A DNA stretch of 64,000 nt from Carposina sasakii. Taxonomy: Eukaryota > Arthropoda > Insecta > Lepidoptera > Carposinidae. The DNA lies in assembly GCA_014607495.2 (NCBI GenBank), contig CP053152.1:15545899-15609898 (forward strand), written 5' to 3'. A program made the position numbers and the translations under genes. The notes beneath the pieces are model-generated. The model searched no databases, had not been told where the DNA came from, and saw only the letters and a list, made by a program, of their open reading frames with translations. Of this stretch, positions 1 to 9,682 are shown piece after piece. Within the stretch, counting starts at the first letter, position 1. Every line of letters starts with the position of its first letter.

Positions 1-42
1 TTATCCTTAATTTTGCAATTTAATATTTATTTCTGTTGAATC

Positions 43-1509
43 ATGGTGAAACCTCTCGAAAGGACTTCTAGGTCCCAAGAGAAAAACACAAAAGCCGTGG
101 ATCGGACTTCTAGGTCTCGAGAGCGGGAAAAAACTTTAAATACCCACATGCGGACTTCTAGGTCCCAAGAGAGGGATACTGAGCAAGCTACTAAACCGAG
201 TCGCCAACAGAAATACACGGAGAGGACTTCTAGGTCCCAAAGCTGTGAAAGGACTCCTAAAAAGACTTCTAGGTCTCGCAAACGTAAATGCGCGCGCAAT
301 GAGTCCTTTACATCAACTAGTAGCAGTAGCTCCAGCGACTCGTCAACATCATCGTCATCAAGCTCCGAGGAGGACCGACGGCAACGGCGTGCAGCACGGC
401 GGGCAAGGACTCCAAACCGGCGTGAACATGGTCATTCGGATAAGATAAGTGAATCTTTACTGAGCCAAGTAGGTAGTCTGATAAATTATTTTAAAAATAA
501 TGAATATAATAATAATGCACGTGAACATTCTGATTCAGATATTTTATCACTACATCCCTCACGAGATTTGACTCACTCTTTGATCTCTAGTGAACCTCTT
601 TTAAATAAACCAAAACCAGTAAAAGATGTTGACTGCAAGATTGGTACTAATTTGAAAGAAGCATCAATTGAAAGTGCTACTGAATCCAGGCTAGCTGTTA
701 TATCAAAATTACATTACTTTAATACAAATGACTGGGATCGAGTGAGGTATATCGAAACCGAGAAAAAATATCTAGCTAAACCTGGTTTCAATGATTTGGA
801 TGTAAATACGGAATTGAGATTTTATGATCCTGATTCTACTTGGCTCAAATCACTTGATCGTTCGTACGGTGCATTGACGCATGCAGTAATACAACAAAAC
901 GAACTTTTCAAATCCAATTTACAAAATGTAGTAGAATGGTCGCATAAAACTGATACAGTTTTGACTCCTGACACTCTATTTGATAAATTAAACGAACTTT
1001 TTTCTGCAAAATCAAAGTATATAAAAGTGTCAGAAGATATACTACAGCTTGTATGTGGAAGACGTGCAGATACTATTCAAAAACGTCGTGAAGGTGTTTT
1101 ATCGGGTGTAAAGGATAGGTATATCAAAGAGGATTTGCGGAAAATCCCTCCTACCGTTTCATCTTTATTTAACCCCGAAACAATAAGTGCATTCTTAACA
1201 AAGGCCGGGGGGACACATAAACTGTTTTGTCAAAACAAACGTTCAGCAGATGAACCTATAATGTCATTTCGAGATAAACATTACCGTAATCGCGCTAAGA
1301 GGTTGCGGAAACCTACAACACTGGATCAAGAATATCCAGGAAATTACGTTGATTACGATGCCCCTGTGCCATCTACTAGCAAAGGGTTTGGCCACTTTAA
1401 TAAAACCAGAAAACAGGCTGGAAATCACAATAAATCTAACACTAAACATAAAAATCAGAAAGCTAGCCATTCTAATTATAAGGGTAACAAAAATCGATTT
1501 CGAAAATGA
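43..1509 (+). CDS. DIRS-like gag protein (488 aa)
   Basis: First ORF of the DIRS-like element, starting at an ATG. The first ~85 residues contain about six copies of a T-S-R-S-Q/R motif spaced 13-20 residues apart, giving an RS-like basic, serine-rich tail. A serine run with acidic residues follows at roughly residues 86-108. The remaining ~370 residues form a predicted globular part, and the last ~60 residues are Lys/Asn-rich and basic, suiting nucleic-acid binding. No CCHC zinc knuckle is visible. Position and composition support gag; residue-level homology was not tested. The frame ends 27 nt before the opening of the recombinase frame and overlaps the start of the RT frame. Confidence 0.7.
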   Translation: MVKPLERTSRSQEKNTKAVDRTSRSREREKTLNTHMRTSRSQERDTEQATKPSRQQKYTERTSRSQSCERTPKKTSRSRKRKCARNESFTSTSSSSSSDSSTSSSSSSEEDRRQRRAARRARTPNRREHGHSDKISESLLSQVGSLINYFKNNEYNNNAREHSDSDILSLHPSRDLTHSLISSEPLLNKPKPVKDVDCKIGTNLKEASIESATESRLAVISKLHYFNTNDWDRVRYIETEKKYLAKPGFNDLDVNTELRFYDPDSTWLKSLDRSYGALTHAVIQQNELFKSNLQNVVEWSHKTDTVLTPDTLFDKLNELFSAKSKYIKVSEDILQLVCGRRADTIQKRREGVLSGVKDRYIKEDLRKIPPTVSSLFNPETISAFLTKAGGTHKLFCQNKRSADEPIMSFRDKHYRNRAKRLRKPTTLDQEYPGNYVDYDAPVPSTSKGFGHFNKTRKQAGNHNKSNTKHKNQKASHSNYKGNKNRFRK

Positions 1510-3409
1510 CTACAAACAAAACTTGTTTTACGGCGGTTGCTTAAAAGATTATGTAAATATTTGGAAAAATCTAAACGCACCAGATCATGTTTTGAAAATA
1601 ATTTCAGGCTATCGACTCCCTTTTTTAGAAGTACCGTCACTTGTCAGTCACCAAAAATTAAACAAATATCAAACACCCACATGCAAAGAAATGTCCAAAC
1701 AAATTACAAATTTAATAAATTTAAAAATACTAGTACCCGCACCGCCAACTCCGAGTTTTGTTTGTCCGATGTTTTTAGTAAAGAAGTCGGACTCAAGCGA
1801 ACGCCCAATATTCAATTTAAAGAATTTGAATCAGTATCTCAATCAGTTCAAATTCCGCCTAATAAATATCCACCGTGTTCCGGATTTCCTGCAGAAGGAC
1901 GACTGGGCAATCAAAATAGATTTGACACAGGCATATTTTCATATCCCCGTGGCGACATCCCATCAACCCTTTCTGAGAGTACTTTACAAATTCGAGAACA
2001 CGACGAAACCGGTACTATTTCAAATCACAAGTTTACCGTTCGGTCTCTCATCCGCACCCGTAACTTTTGCAACAGTTTCCAATTGGGTCGCACAGCTATT
2101 ACGGAGTCAGGGAATGCGAGTAATTGTTTACCTGGACGATTACCTAATTGTCAATCAAAACAGAGTGACTTTAGTAGATCAGGCTGCGGAAGCCGTGGAT
2201 ATTCTGTCTTCTCTGGGTTGGAATGTGAATCGAAACAAATCAGTCCTGGTACCGACTCAGGTTGTGGACTATCTGGGCGTGACATGGAACCTCAGATTCA
2301 ATCTCAAGCATATTCCCAAAGAGAAAATAATAAGGATAAAAGGAAAAATATTGGATATCATGAACATGAAGCTATGGAGCCTCAAAGACGCTCAGCGTCT
2401 ACTGGGAATGCTAAATTTTGCTTCGTTTACCGTCCCAAGAGGCCGGCTTCACTGCCGCCCTTTACAAATGGCAGGTGCTCTGTTACCAAAGAACCAACCA
2501 TACGTAAAGTTTGCCGTAGGCGAAGCTGTTTTAGAAAACCTTCAATGGTGGCTGAATTCGCTAACGGCGAGCACACCGATTCACCTACCACCCGTCGCTC
2601 ATTTCTTAACGACGGATGCATCCGGCACAGGCTGGGGTGCAGTCGTAGACGGTTTTCAGAAATGGGGTGGCTCATGGCTCCCTTGCCAGAAACATTGGCA
2701 CAGCAATCTAAAAGAGATGTGGGCAATAATCCAGTCCATTCAGATAAATTTGGAACAACTACAGAGTACGAGAGTCTTAGTACAATCCGACAACAAGACA
2801 GTTGTAAGCTATATTCGGAACGAAGGCGGATTACGCTCCAGAGATCTCTATCACTTGACATGCTTTCTCTATCACCTTTTGGACAAGAACCGGATTCATC
2901 TTATACCACATTACTTGCCCGGCCAGTACAATATGGAGGCAGACACGCTCTCACGCCAGAAAATTCAGGCGGAATGGACGTTATCTCGAGAAGCTTGCAA
3001 AGAGATATTTTTACGTTTCGGCACACCAGAGATAGATCTGTTCGCGTCGAGAATAGCGCATGTTCTACCACGATATGTGACCCGAGACTGCAACGATCGT
3101 GCTGCAGAATACCACGATGCGTTCAGCCGAGAATGGTGCTACCACAAGGCATGGATATTTCCTCCTCCGCATCTAGTGCCCCGTGTACTAGCACACCTCA
3201 ATTCTGCCAAGGGCCAATTCCTGCTGGTCGTACCCCGATGGGAAAAAGTGTTTTGGCGTGTAGATCTGAAGCACAGAGCTTCAGCAGCACCATGGACAAT
3301 ACACAACTTGAGGCACAGACTAATGGATGCTCGAACACGGAATCCACCGGCACAGGTGGACCAGATGTGTCTCGAAGTATGGTCGGTGAAGGGTGGGAAC
3401 ACCTATTAA
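1358..3409 (+). CDS. DIRS-like reverse transcriptase / RNase H
   Basis: Second frame of the element. RT motifs appear in order: RPIFNLKNLNQ, an LPFGLSSAP block, and the catalytic YLDD (around nt 2,120-2,140). RNase H follows with the TTDASGTGWGAV block near nt 2,610-2,640, and a conserved QSDNKTVVSYIRNEGG segment and an EADTLSR motif further on. The order RT then RNase H without a protease or DDE integrase fits DIRS elements. The first ATG in frame is at 1,358, inside gag; translation might instead start downstream or by frameshift, so the start is uncertain. The frame overlaps the recombinase frame over nearly its whole length. Confidence 0.85.
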   Translation: MPLCHLLAKGLATLIKPENRLEITINLTLNIKIRKLAILIIRVTKIDFENDYKQNLFYGGCLKDYVNIWKNLNAPDHVLKIISGYRLPFLEVPSLVSHQKLNKYQTPTCKEMSKQITNLINLKILVPAPPTPSFVCPMFLVKKSDSSERPIFNLKNLNQYLNQFKFRLINIHRVPDFLQKDDWAIKIDLTQAYFHIPVATSHQPFLRVLYKFENTTKPVLFQITSLPFGLSSAPVTFATVSNWVAQLLRSQGMRVIVYLDDYLIVNQNRVTLVDQAAEAVDILSSLGWNVNRNKSVLVPTQVVDYLGVTWNLRFNLKHIPKEKIIRIKGKILDIMNMKLWSLKDAQRLLGMLNFASFTVPRGRLHCRPLQMAGALLPKNQPYVKFAVGEAVLENLQWWLNSLTASTPIHLPPVAHFLTTDASGTGWGAVVDGFQKWGGSWLPCQKHWHSNLKEMWAIIQSIQINLEQLQSTRVLVQSDNKTVVSYIRNEGGLRSRDLYHLTCFLYHLLDKNRIHLIPHYLPGQYNMEADTLSRQKIQAEWTLSREACKEIFLRFGTPEIDLFASRIAHVLPRYVTRDCNDRAAEYHDAFSREWCYHKAWIFPPPHLVPRVLAHLNSAKGQFLLVVPRWEKVFWRVDLKHRASAAPWTIHNLRHRLMDARTRNPPAQVDQMCLEVWSVKGGNTY

Positions 3410-4359
3410 CTGATTGGTCACCCGGGGAAATTCAATTGTTTGATTCAAGTTGGAGATCTTCAACGAAGAAAGTATACTCTTGCATATGGGCCAAGTGGCG
3501 TACTTGGTGCCATTTAAATGAAGTAGATCCGGTAAACCCGACAGGATCTAAACTCGCTAAATATTTAGCTCATCTTCATCTTGACGAAAGATTGTCTTAT
3601 AAAACCATTTTGGTTTACAAATCGACTATAGCGACTTTAACTAATCCTGACTGTAATTCCTTGTCAGAAAACCCATTGGTTAAACGAATTCTCAAGGCTA
3701 TATCAGTGACAGATGCGAACACGCGATTAAAGAGAGTATCTGTATGGGATCCCAGAATAGTCGTTACCCGGCTACTATCACACGAGATGTCCCATAGTTT
3801 ATATGAAGTGTCGCGAAAAACAGCATTAATACTCCTGCTCGCATCCAGCCGCAGGGTTCACGATCTCACACTCTTGCACATAGACACGGATCACTTTGAA
3901 GATCACTCAGACTATATTTTATTACATCCTAGATTTGGTTCAAAGACGGATAATTATGTTCATAGACAGACGTCGTGGAAACTCACAAAAAGTGGTAATG
4001 ATAAAATATGCCCAGTCTTTTTGATTCGCAAAACTATAGAACTATCTATGCAACGGAGAGAAGGAAAGGGTCTAACAGAATTATTTATAACTGCACGTGG
4101 CCCGAGTCGTGCTGCTTCACGCACCGTACTAGGCGGATGGGTGAAGTCGCTGCTGCGAGTGGTCGGCGTAGAAGCTAGCGCCGGCAGTACGCGCAGCGCC
4201 GCCGCCTCTCTCAACTGGCTCGAGCATGGCTCCATTGATGAGGTCATGGCTAAAGGAAACTGGCAAACGCCGAATACTTTTGCTAAATATTATTCTTCTG
4301 AAATAACGGCTTGTACGAATAGTCACCTCAACCTATCTAGGACTTTTCATGTTGTTTAA
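1681..4359 (+). CDS. DIRS-like tyrosine recombinase (YR)
   Basis: The C-terminal third (about nt 3,400-4,359) reads as a phage-integrase-type recombinase. It has an N-terminal SAM-like core-binding part (SSWRSSTKKVYSCIW), the first catalytic Arg in ASSRRVHDL, the second Arg in AGSTRSAAAS, and a candidate nucleophilic Tyr in TFAKYYSSEI. The frame is open from 1,537 with a non-ATG codon; the first in-frame ATG is 1,681. The ~580 residues before the recombinase overlap RT/RNase H in another frame and may or may not be translated. The usual His of HxxR reads Gly here. The product would insert the circular or linear DNA intermediate of the element. Confidence 0.8.
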   Translation: MQRNVQTNYKFNKFKNTSTRTANSEFCLSDVFSKEVGLKRTPNIQFKEFESVSQSVQIPPNKYPPCSGFPAEGRLGNQNRFDTGIFSYPRGDIPSTLSESTLQIREHDETGTISNHKFTVRSLIRTRNFCNSFQLGRTAITESGNASNCLPGRLPNCQSKQSDFSRSGCGSRGYSVFSGLECESKQISPGTDSGCGLSGRDMEPQIQSQAYSQRENNKDKRKNIGYHEHEAMEPQRRSASTGNAKFCFVYRPKRPASLPPFTNGRCSVTKEPTIRKVCRRRSCFRKPSMVAEFANGEHTDSPTTRRSFLNDGCIRHRLGCSRRRFSEMGWLMAPLPETLAQQSKRDVGNNPVHSDKFGTTTEYESLSTIRQQDSCKLYSERRRITLQRSLSLDMLSLSPFGQEPDSSYTTLLARPVQYGGRHALTPENSGGMDVISRSLQRDIFTFRHTRDRSVRVENSACSTTICDPRLQRSCCRIPRCVQPRMVLPQGMDISSSASSAPCTSTPQFCQGPIPAGRTPMGKSVLACRSEAQSFSSTMDNTQLEAQTNGCSNTESTGTGGPDVSRSMVGEGWEHLLTDWSPGEIQLFDSSWRSSTKKVYSCIWAKWRTWCHLNEVDPVNPTGSKLAKYLAHLHLDERLSYKTILVYKSTIATLTNPDCNSLSENPLVKRILKAISVTDANTRLKRVSVWDPRIVVTRLLSHEMSHSLYEVSRKTALILLLASSRRVHDLTLLHIDTDHFEDHSDYILLHPRFGSKTDNYVHRQTSWKLTKSGNDKICPVFLIRKTIELSMQRREGKGLTELFITARGPSRAASRTVLGGWVKSLLRVVGVEASAGSTRSAAASLNWLEHGSIDEVMAKGNWQTPNTFAKYYSSEITACTNSHLNLSRTFHVV

Positions 4360-4980
4360 TTTATTGATTTACTTCCATGTTTGATTTGGCATATGCATTA
4401 TTCTTATGTGACAGTAATTTGGTTGCAAATTAATTCAGTAGGTACATGATTTACGTAATGTCTAAGAATGTCTTCATTTTTGTAAAATCACGATAACTCA
4501 TGGTAAATGAATACTTTCAATAAAAATATTATGTATAATTAAAAATAGCACCATTTCTTTTTCACACATTGGCATACTTACTTACAATAAGTTACAAATA
4601 GTAACACTTGCTTGCCACCAGGCGATAACAAACACATCTCACTCTATAGGTCTCGAATAACGGTTCCACGCATATAATATAATGTTTTACCTGAAAATAA
4701 AACAGTTATTATATGCGGAACCTTATTCGAGACCTATATTTTTAATACTGCCTGATGGCGAAAATCTAAGATTTTCAGTGAGATGCATGTGACGAGAAGT
4801 TACCACGCTGCCTGTGGCAAGCTGCTTACCCCCTCCAAGATCACTTGAGCCGTCGGAAGTGACGTAGGAGGGGCACGTTTGGGGCTGTTTGATGACGCGG
4901 AAGGTGATGCTGTCTCACTCTATAGGTCTCGAATAAGGTTCCGCATATAATAACTGTTTTATTTTCAGGTAAAACATTAT
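4360..4980. repeat. DIRS 3' non-coding region with internal complementary region and terminal repeat
   Basis: Sequence from ~4,683 to 4,738 is the reverse complement of ~4,923 to 4,977 (shared core ggtctcgaataaggttccgc). An imperfect copy of the same core at ~4,640-4,679 forms a palindrome with 4,695-4,739. In DIRS elements an internal complementary region matches the outer edges of the inverted terminal repeats and templates completion of the ends. This arrangement fits that, with the right terminal repeat ending near 4,977. Exact ends need a second genomic copy. Confidence 0.6.
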
Positions 4981-5027
4981 ATTAATTGAATTTTAAATAA
5001 AATTTAATTCGCTAATTCACTTTTTTT

Positions 5028-5403
5028 TAGTTTATCCCGAAGGAAACGCAAGGGAAACTAAGCCCTTACAGCCATTGTCTTTGAAACGTCGGGAAAATCC
5101 TCAAGAACAAGACTTAGTGTATAGTAAAGTTAGTCAAAATGAAAAATAATTGCAGAAACAACTTACATGGGCCCATGAAGAGATCGTATTTCGGCTAAAG
5201 TTTTACTCAGCTTACCTGCATATATAACCATGCATACGCACTAGATTCACATCACAAGTAATCAAAATATAACTTATCTACCAGAAAACATCACTTTATG
5301 GACACATTCAAGCCATTTACAGATATTTTTTGATTTTCACAAGAAAATTACACTTGCACCAAGCCTGCACGAGGCCTGCACCCTTCCAGCTTTTCCCGCC
5401 GAA
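5028..5403 (+). repeat. dispersed repeat family A, copy 1
   Basis: Starts with tagtttatcccgaaggaa and ends near cagcttttcccgccgaa. The same ~400 bp consensus recurs in this window at about 20,860-21,260, 36,790-37,200 and 62,885-63,283 (+), and reversed at 5,910-6,283, 6,305-6,650, 21,548-21,680 and 21,735-21,955. No coding capacity is evident. The class (non-autonomous Helitron, SINE or MITE) is not clear from the ends. Confidence 0.7.
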
Positions 5404-5909
5404 AGACAGTTTAGTGAGGGTAGCAAAATCATAACAGGAGATACCAAATCCCTGAGCAAAATGTAAGGCAAAATGTCATTTTTTATTTCATCACGAAGGA
5501 TACGCAAGAGAATCTAAGTCCATACAGCCATAGTAAAATGATTAAGATGATTGGTGATGGTGAATCATGAATGGAACTTTGCTATTCATTTTTATCAGGC
5601 ACTTAGGTGGCAGGTACTGACATGAAAATATCAAATATCTGCAGTTATCCACGAGGTACGGAGCTGATTTTTTTTCTGTAGACATCGACATAATAGTGAA
5701 TTATTGTTAGTATAAAAATTTACTTGCTGAAATTGTGCACTTTTCTTTAAAAAAATAATAACTAAAATTTGTTTTTTTTTTATATTTCTTTAAATCACCC
5801 GCATATAGATGATTGTTATATAGCTTGAAATACGCGCAATACGATGATAAATGTTGTGACAATCTTATTTTTCGACCCCCCCCCCAAAAAAAAACTGGCA
5901 ACTATAATT
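5404..5909. other. non-coding spacer with a fragment of repeat family A
   Basis: Around 5,487-5,560 the start of family A recurs in degraded form. The rest is AT-rich with homopolymer runs (C and A tracts near 5,875-5,895). No gene is seen. Confidence 0.5.
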
Positions 5910-6650
5910 TTTTTTTCTCTCTCTTGTGAAAATCAAAAATTATTTGTAAATTGCTTGCATGTGTCCGTAAAGTGATGTTTTCTGGTAGATAGGTTATATT
6001 TTGATTACTTGTGATGTGAATCTAGTGCGTGTGTATGGTTTTATACGCAGGTAAGCTGAGTAAAACTTTAGCCGGATTTCGATCTCTTCATGGGCCCATG
6101 TAAGTTGTTTCTGCAATTATTTTTCATTTTGACTAACTTTACACTTGTTCTTGAGGATTTTCCCGACGTTTCCATTCATCATCATCATTATCATCCATCA
6201 TAAATTCAGAAATCATTTACTAAAGACAATGGCTGTATGGGGTTAGTTCCCCTTGCCTTTCCTTCGGGATAAACTAAACAAACAAAAAAAAGGTGTATGT
6301 AGGTGTAATTTTCTCGTGAAAATCAAAAAATATTTGTAAATAGCTTGCATGTGTCCGTAAGTGATGTTTTCTGGTAGATAGTTATATTTTGATTACTTGT
6401 GATGTGAATCTAGTGCGTTTGCATGGTTTTATACGCAGGTAAGCTGAGTAAAACTTTAGTCAGAATACGATATCTTCATGGGCTCATGTAAGTTGTTTCT
6501 AGAATTATTTATGATCTTTACTAATTTTACACCTGTTCTTGAGGATTTTCCCGACATTTCCATTCATCAATATCATCTATCATAAATTCAGAAATCATTT
6601 ATCATGGCTGTATAGGCTTAGTTCCCTTTGCCTTTCCTTCGGGATAAACT
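5910..6650 (-). repeat. dispersed repeat family A, two reversed copies in tandem
   Basis: Two reverse-orientation copies (about 5,910-6,283 and 6,305-6,650) lie head to tail. Each begins with the complement of the family's 3' part (gtgaaaatcaaaaa) and ends with cgggataaacta. Together with copy 1 upstream they form a local inverted arrangement. Confidence 0.65.
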
Positions 6651-7134
6651 AAAAAAATATGGTTATTTTTAGTGTTGCCGAACTATCGATAGTTGACCTC
6701 GAAAATCAATTATAATAACGATAGGCCTATCGATGATATTGATGAGCCCCCCGTGAGGGGCAATAATTTTGACATACGGAAATACTATCGATAGTATTGA
6801 AGCTCAATATTGACATTACTATCGATAGTATCGGTCATGACTATTGTAATAATAATCGATAGAATCGATATGTTTGCGCGGTCGATAGTAGGCTGTGATT
6901 CAATAGCCGCGTCCAGACCGACCGAGCGTGGCTCGCGAGTCCCGCTCGCGAGCCAGTAGCTCGGCCGGTGTGGACGGCGCTCGGGCTTCCTCGGGCACAT
7001 GTCGGCTGGGCCGAGCGCCGCTCGACCCCGAGCCATGCGTTGTCGGTTTTTGCCGATGCTCAAAGGCGGCTCAGTCTGAGCTGCTCGCCCAGTGTGGACG
7101 GACGTTACGACACTCGCGAGCCAATTGAATTAAA

Positions 7135-9202
7135 ATGGATAAAGAAGACAGTATTCGTTTAATACAACTTTACGGAGGTTTTAAAATGTTATGGGATTCG
7201 AAAGATCCAAATCATTTAAATAAAAGCAAGCGAGAAGATTGCTGGAGGAAGATCGCAAAGGAAATGAAGCTACCTGTACCCGAGTTGAAAAAGTAACTTG
7301 ACTCGTTGACTGGTTCATACCGACGCGAAAAGTCAAAGCAGAGAAAAAGTTATATCACTGGTTCAGGTAAGAAATTTTTTATTTAATTAAAGTGAACTAG
7401 CTTTTGCCCGCGACTTCGTTCGCGTTTAATAATAACTTTGAGCAGAATTTATATTTGATAGCAGAGTAGGGATAGTGTGTTAAAGAAAACGCAGTATTAG
7501 TATTTCGAGTTTATATTAGCTGACAGTTCTTTGTTTACATTTTTATCAAATGGCGCTAATCTAGTAGTCATCAAATGTCACATTCTCTTAGCATGTATTA
7601 AATATTTATGTCTCTTATATTCTTATATATTTATGTTTCCTATGGTAAGAAATGACCCCGGTCTTTTGTATTTTGCAGGCGCTGACGAAATTTATATATC
7701 CAAGTGGTTTGGTTTTAAATATTTTGACTTTATGTCAAATAAAGATGACACAGGAACAACAAAAGAGGGCGGAATAGATAACGTAAGCCCTTTAATTATA
7801 TTATTTTCAAAATTAGTTAAACATTAATATTGATGCTGCCATGGAATTATCCCATTTGTTACAAAATGTGTTGCTAAATGTAGACGAATATCTTTAGCAC
7901 TAACAGTACCTCTGCGCGGAATGGGCGTTAGAGGTAAAAGTGTTGTAGATGGAATATTGTTTCTCCATTGACCAGGAGTTAATAAACCAGCCACTTCTCT
8001 ATCATAATATTCTGGTGGAATAGAATAGTTATTTCTTCGTAAGTAATTATATAAATACACTGTTGCTAAGACAACTTTTGTAGCTTTTTCTGGCTCTAGC
8101 AGAATAGGTTTCCTAAGGACTCTATAGACTGAACTTAAAATACCAAAGGCATTTTCAACGACTCTGCGAGCTCTGCTAAGCCTGTAATTAAACACTCTTT
8201 CTTTGGAACCCGCCTCTGGATTACCTTCAAATGGTTTCATAGTATATTTTGTAAGCATAAATGCTTTGTCGCCCAATATGAAATATGGTATTTTCATAAT
8301 GTACGGTATTTGTAGTATCTGAGCTTCAGGAATGTTCAGTTGACAGTTTTCTAATTTTCGATATAAAATCGTATTTTTAAAAACTCCGCCGTCGGAAATA
8401 CGCCCTTTACTTCCGACATTAACAAACAAGAATTTGTAATTAGCATCTACGAGAGCGAAGAGCACTATACTAGGAAAATTCTTGTAGTTGTCATAATCAG
8501 TACTTAGATTGACGGGTCTTTGAAGAGTTACGTGTTTCCCGTCCATAGCCCCTATAACATGCGGGAAGTTCCATTTTATTTCAAATTCATTTGATACTGT
8601 TAGCCATTCTTCTTCTGTGGATGGTGTCTGCAAATAACATAATAAACATTATTTTACAGAGCATTCCTTCTCAACAACCTACGCCATCACCACAACAACC
8701 CGAGCCATCACCACAACAACCCGAGCCATCACCACAACAACCCGAGCCATCCCCACAAGAACCCGCGCCATCCGCACAAGAACCCGCGCCATCCCCACAA
8801 GAACCCGCGCCATCGCTACGAGAACCAAAGCGAAAGAAAAGACGGCTGAATACAAATACAGAAAATGATTCTCTAGATAGTATTATGAAGGACACTTTTG
8901 CCATAATTGAGAAAAGCTCAATTTCTTTAAATGATCCATGTGTAGCATTCGGTAATAATATTGCTCATGAACTTAGGAAATACGATCCTTACACTCAATC
9001 CTGCGTTAAAAATGCCATCAACAATATAATCCACGAAGCGGACATGGGAAAATATCAAATGTATAGACCAGGATATTACACACAGCCACCTACTACTACC
9101 ACGTCCACCATAACTTCCGAAAATCTGCAGAATACTCAATTTACTCCTGGTACTACTACAGAATCAACAGATTTTAATTTTAATGACAGCTCTCTTATTT
9201 AA
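7135..9202 (+). pseudogene. Harbinger accessory MADF-type DNA-binding protein, broken
   Basis: Exon 1 (7,135-~7,365) encodes an MADF-like segment (IRLIQLYGGFKMLWDSKDP ... REDCWRKIAKEM ... LTGSYRREKSK) and ends at ttcag/gtaag. An in-frame TAA at 7,294-7,296 interrupts the domain between ELKK and LDSLTGSY. Candidate exon 2 runs ~7,679-7,782 (after ttttgcag, ending at gtaagc). Exon 3 begins ~8,659 after ttttacag and ends at the stop at 9,200-9,202; it has a repeated P-S-P-Q-Q-P-E tract, a basic KRKKRR patch and a helical BESS-like tail. In this superfamily a second DNA-binding protein (Myb/SANT or MADF) assists the transposase. A fragment of a dispersed LINE-like repeat lies in intron 1 (~7,390-7,430). 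The exon 1/exon 2 junction is a guess. Confidence 0.6.
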
Positions 9203-9682
9203 ATACTTATGAGGCAGATAAATAAATAATTTGATTGATTAATTACCATGATTTTTATTTACCTTAACGTAATCACTGAGGGCCTCTATAATTGCATCAC
9301 ACGTTTCTGGAACTATAGTTGATATAGATTGTTTCGATACTCTAAAAAGATATTGAAGGCTGCTATAGGAGTCTCCTGTAGCCAAATATCTCAATGTTAG
9401 CAGCACTCTTTCGGATACTGTTATTGCTTCTCTGTAGTTAGTGTCACATTTTTGTATTTTCACAGCCACTAAGGAGCACAAATACTCTATGTCTTCCGCA
9501 GACATGCGTGTAAAATTTGAGACTGAATGGTCGATTGTTAGTTCTTTTAACAAACTGTTACCGTATTGGTTTCGATTTTGGTACAATTTTTTAATCCAGA
9601 GTTTTCGTTTCTCTTTTCTTTTTTTTACTATATATCCGGACAACATAAGCGCCGTAGCAGCTAATAACACGTGGTTTTCCAT
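7824..9682 (-). CDS. HARBI1-like PIF/Harbinger transposase (2 exons, 407 aa)
   Basis: Join of 9,682-9,263 and 8,627-7,824 on the minus strand; donor gttaag/gtaaat and acceptor tttgcag/acacc keep phase 0 and yield VK-TPSTEEEW. The start is the ATG of MENHVLL. The N-terminal ~140 residues are the helical part seen in HARBI1 proteins (LRYLATGDSYSSLQYLFRVSKQSIS). The DDE nuclease follows: AMDGKH (D169), LVDANYKF (D201), GRISDGGVF (D219), FILGDKAF and the Glu of RRVVENAFG. No stop or frameshift is seen, so the protein looks intact. It would cut and rejoin the TIR ends at 6,905 and 9,836. Confidence 0.88.

Larger units (their letters stand above)
1..4980 (+). mobile_element. DIRS-like tyrosine-recombinase retrotransposon, left end outside window
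   Basis: Three overlapping open frames in the order gag, reverse transcriptase/RNase H, tyrosine recombinase are followed by a non-coding 3' region with inverted copies of one sequence. This is the architecture of DIRS elements, which integrate with a tyrosine recombinase instead of a DDE integrase and lack ordinary LTRs. The right edge is set at about 4,980, where the last copy of the inverted sequence ends; this is approximate. The left terminal repeat must lie before position 1. All three frames are open with no stop, so the copy looks young. It could be autonomous, but activity cannot be judged from sequence. Confidence 0.85.

Noticed and set aside
27..299. Antisense 90-codon frame with RDLEV repeats
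   Set aside because: It is the complement of the TSRS-coding repeats of gag; the repeat unit keeps both strands open. No independent evidence for a gene.
8671..8904. Reverse-strand Gly/Ser/Cys-rich ORF
   Set aside because: Shadow of the PSPQQPE repeat in MADF exon 3.
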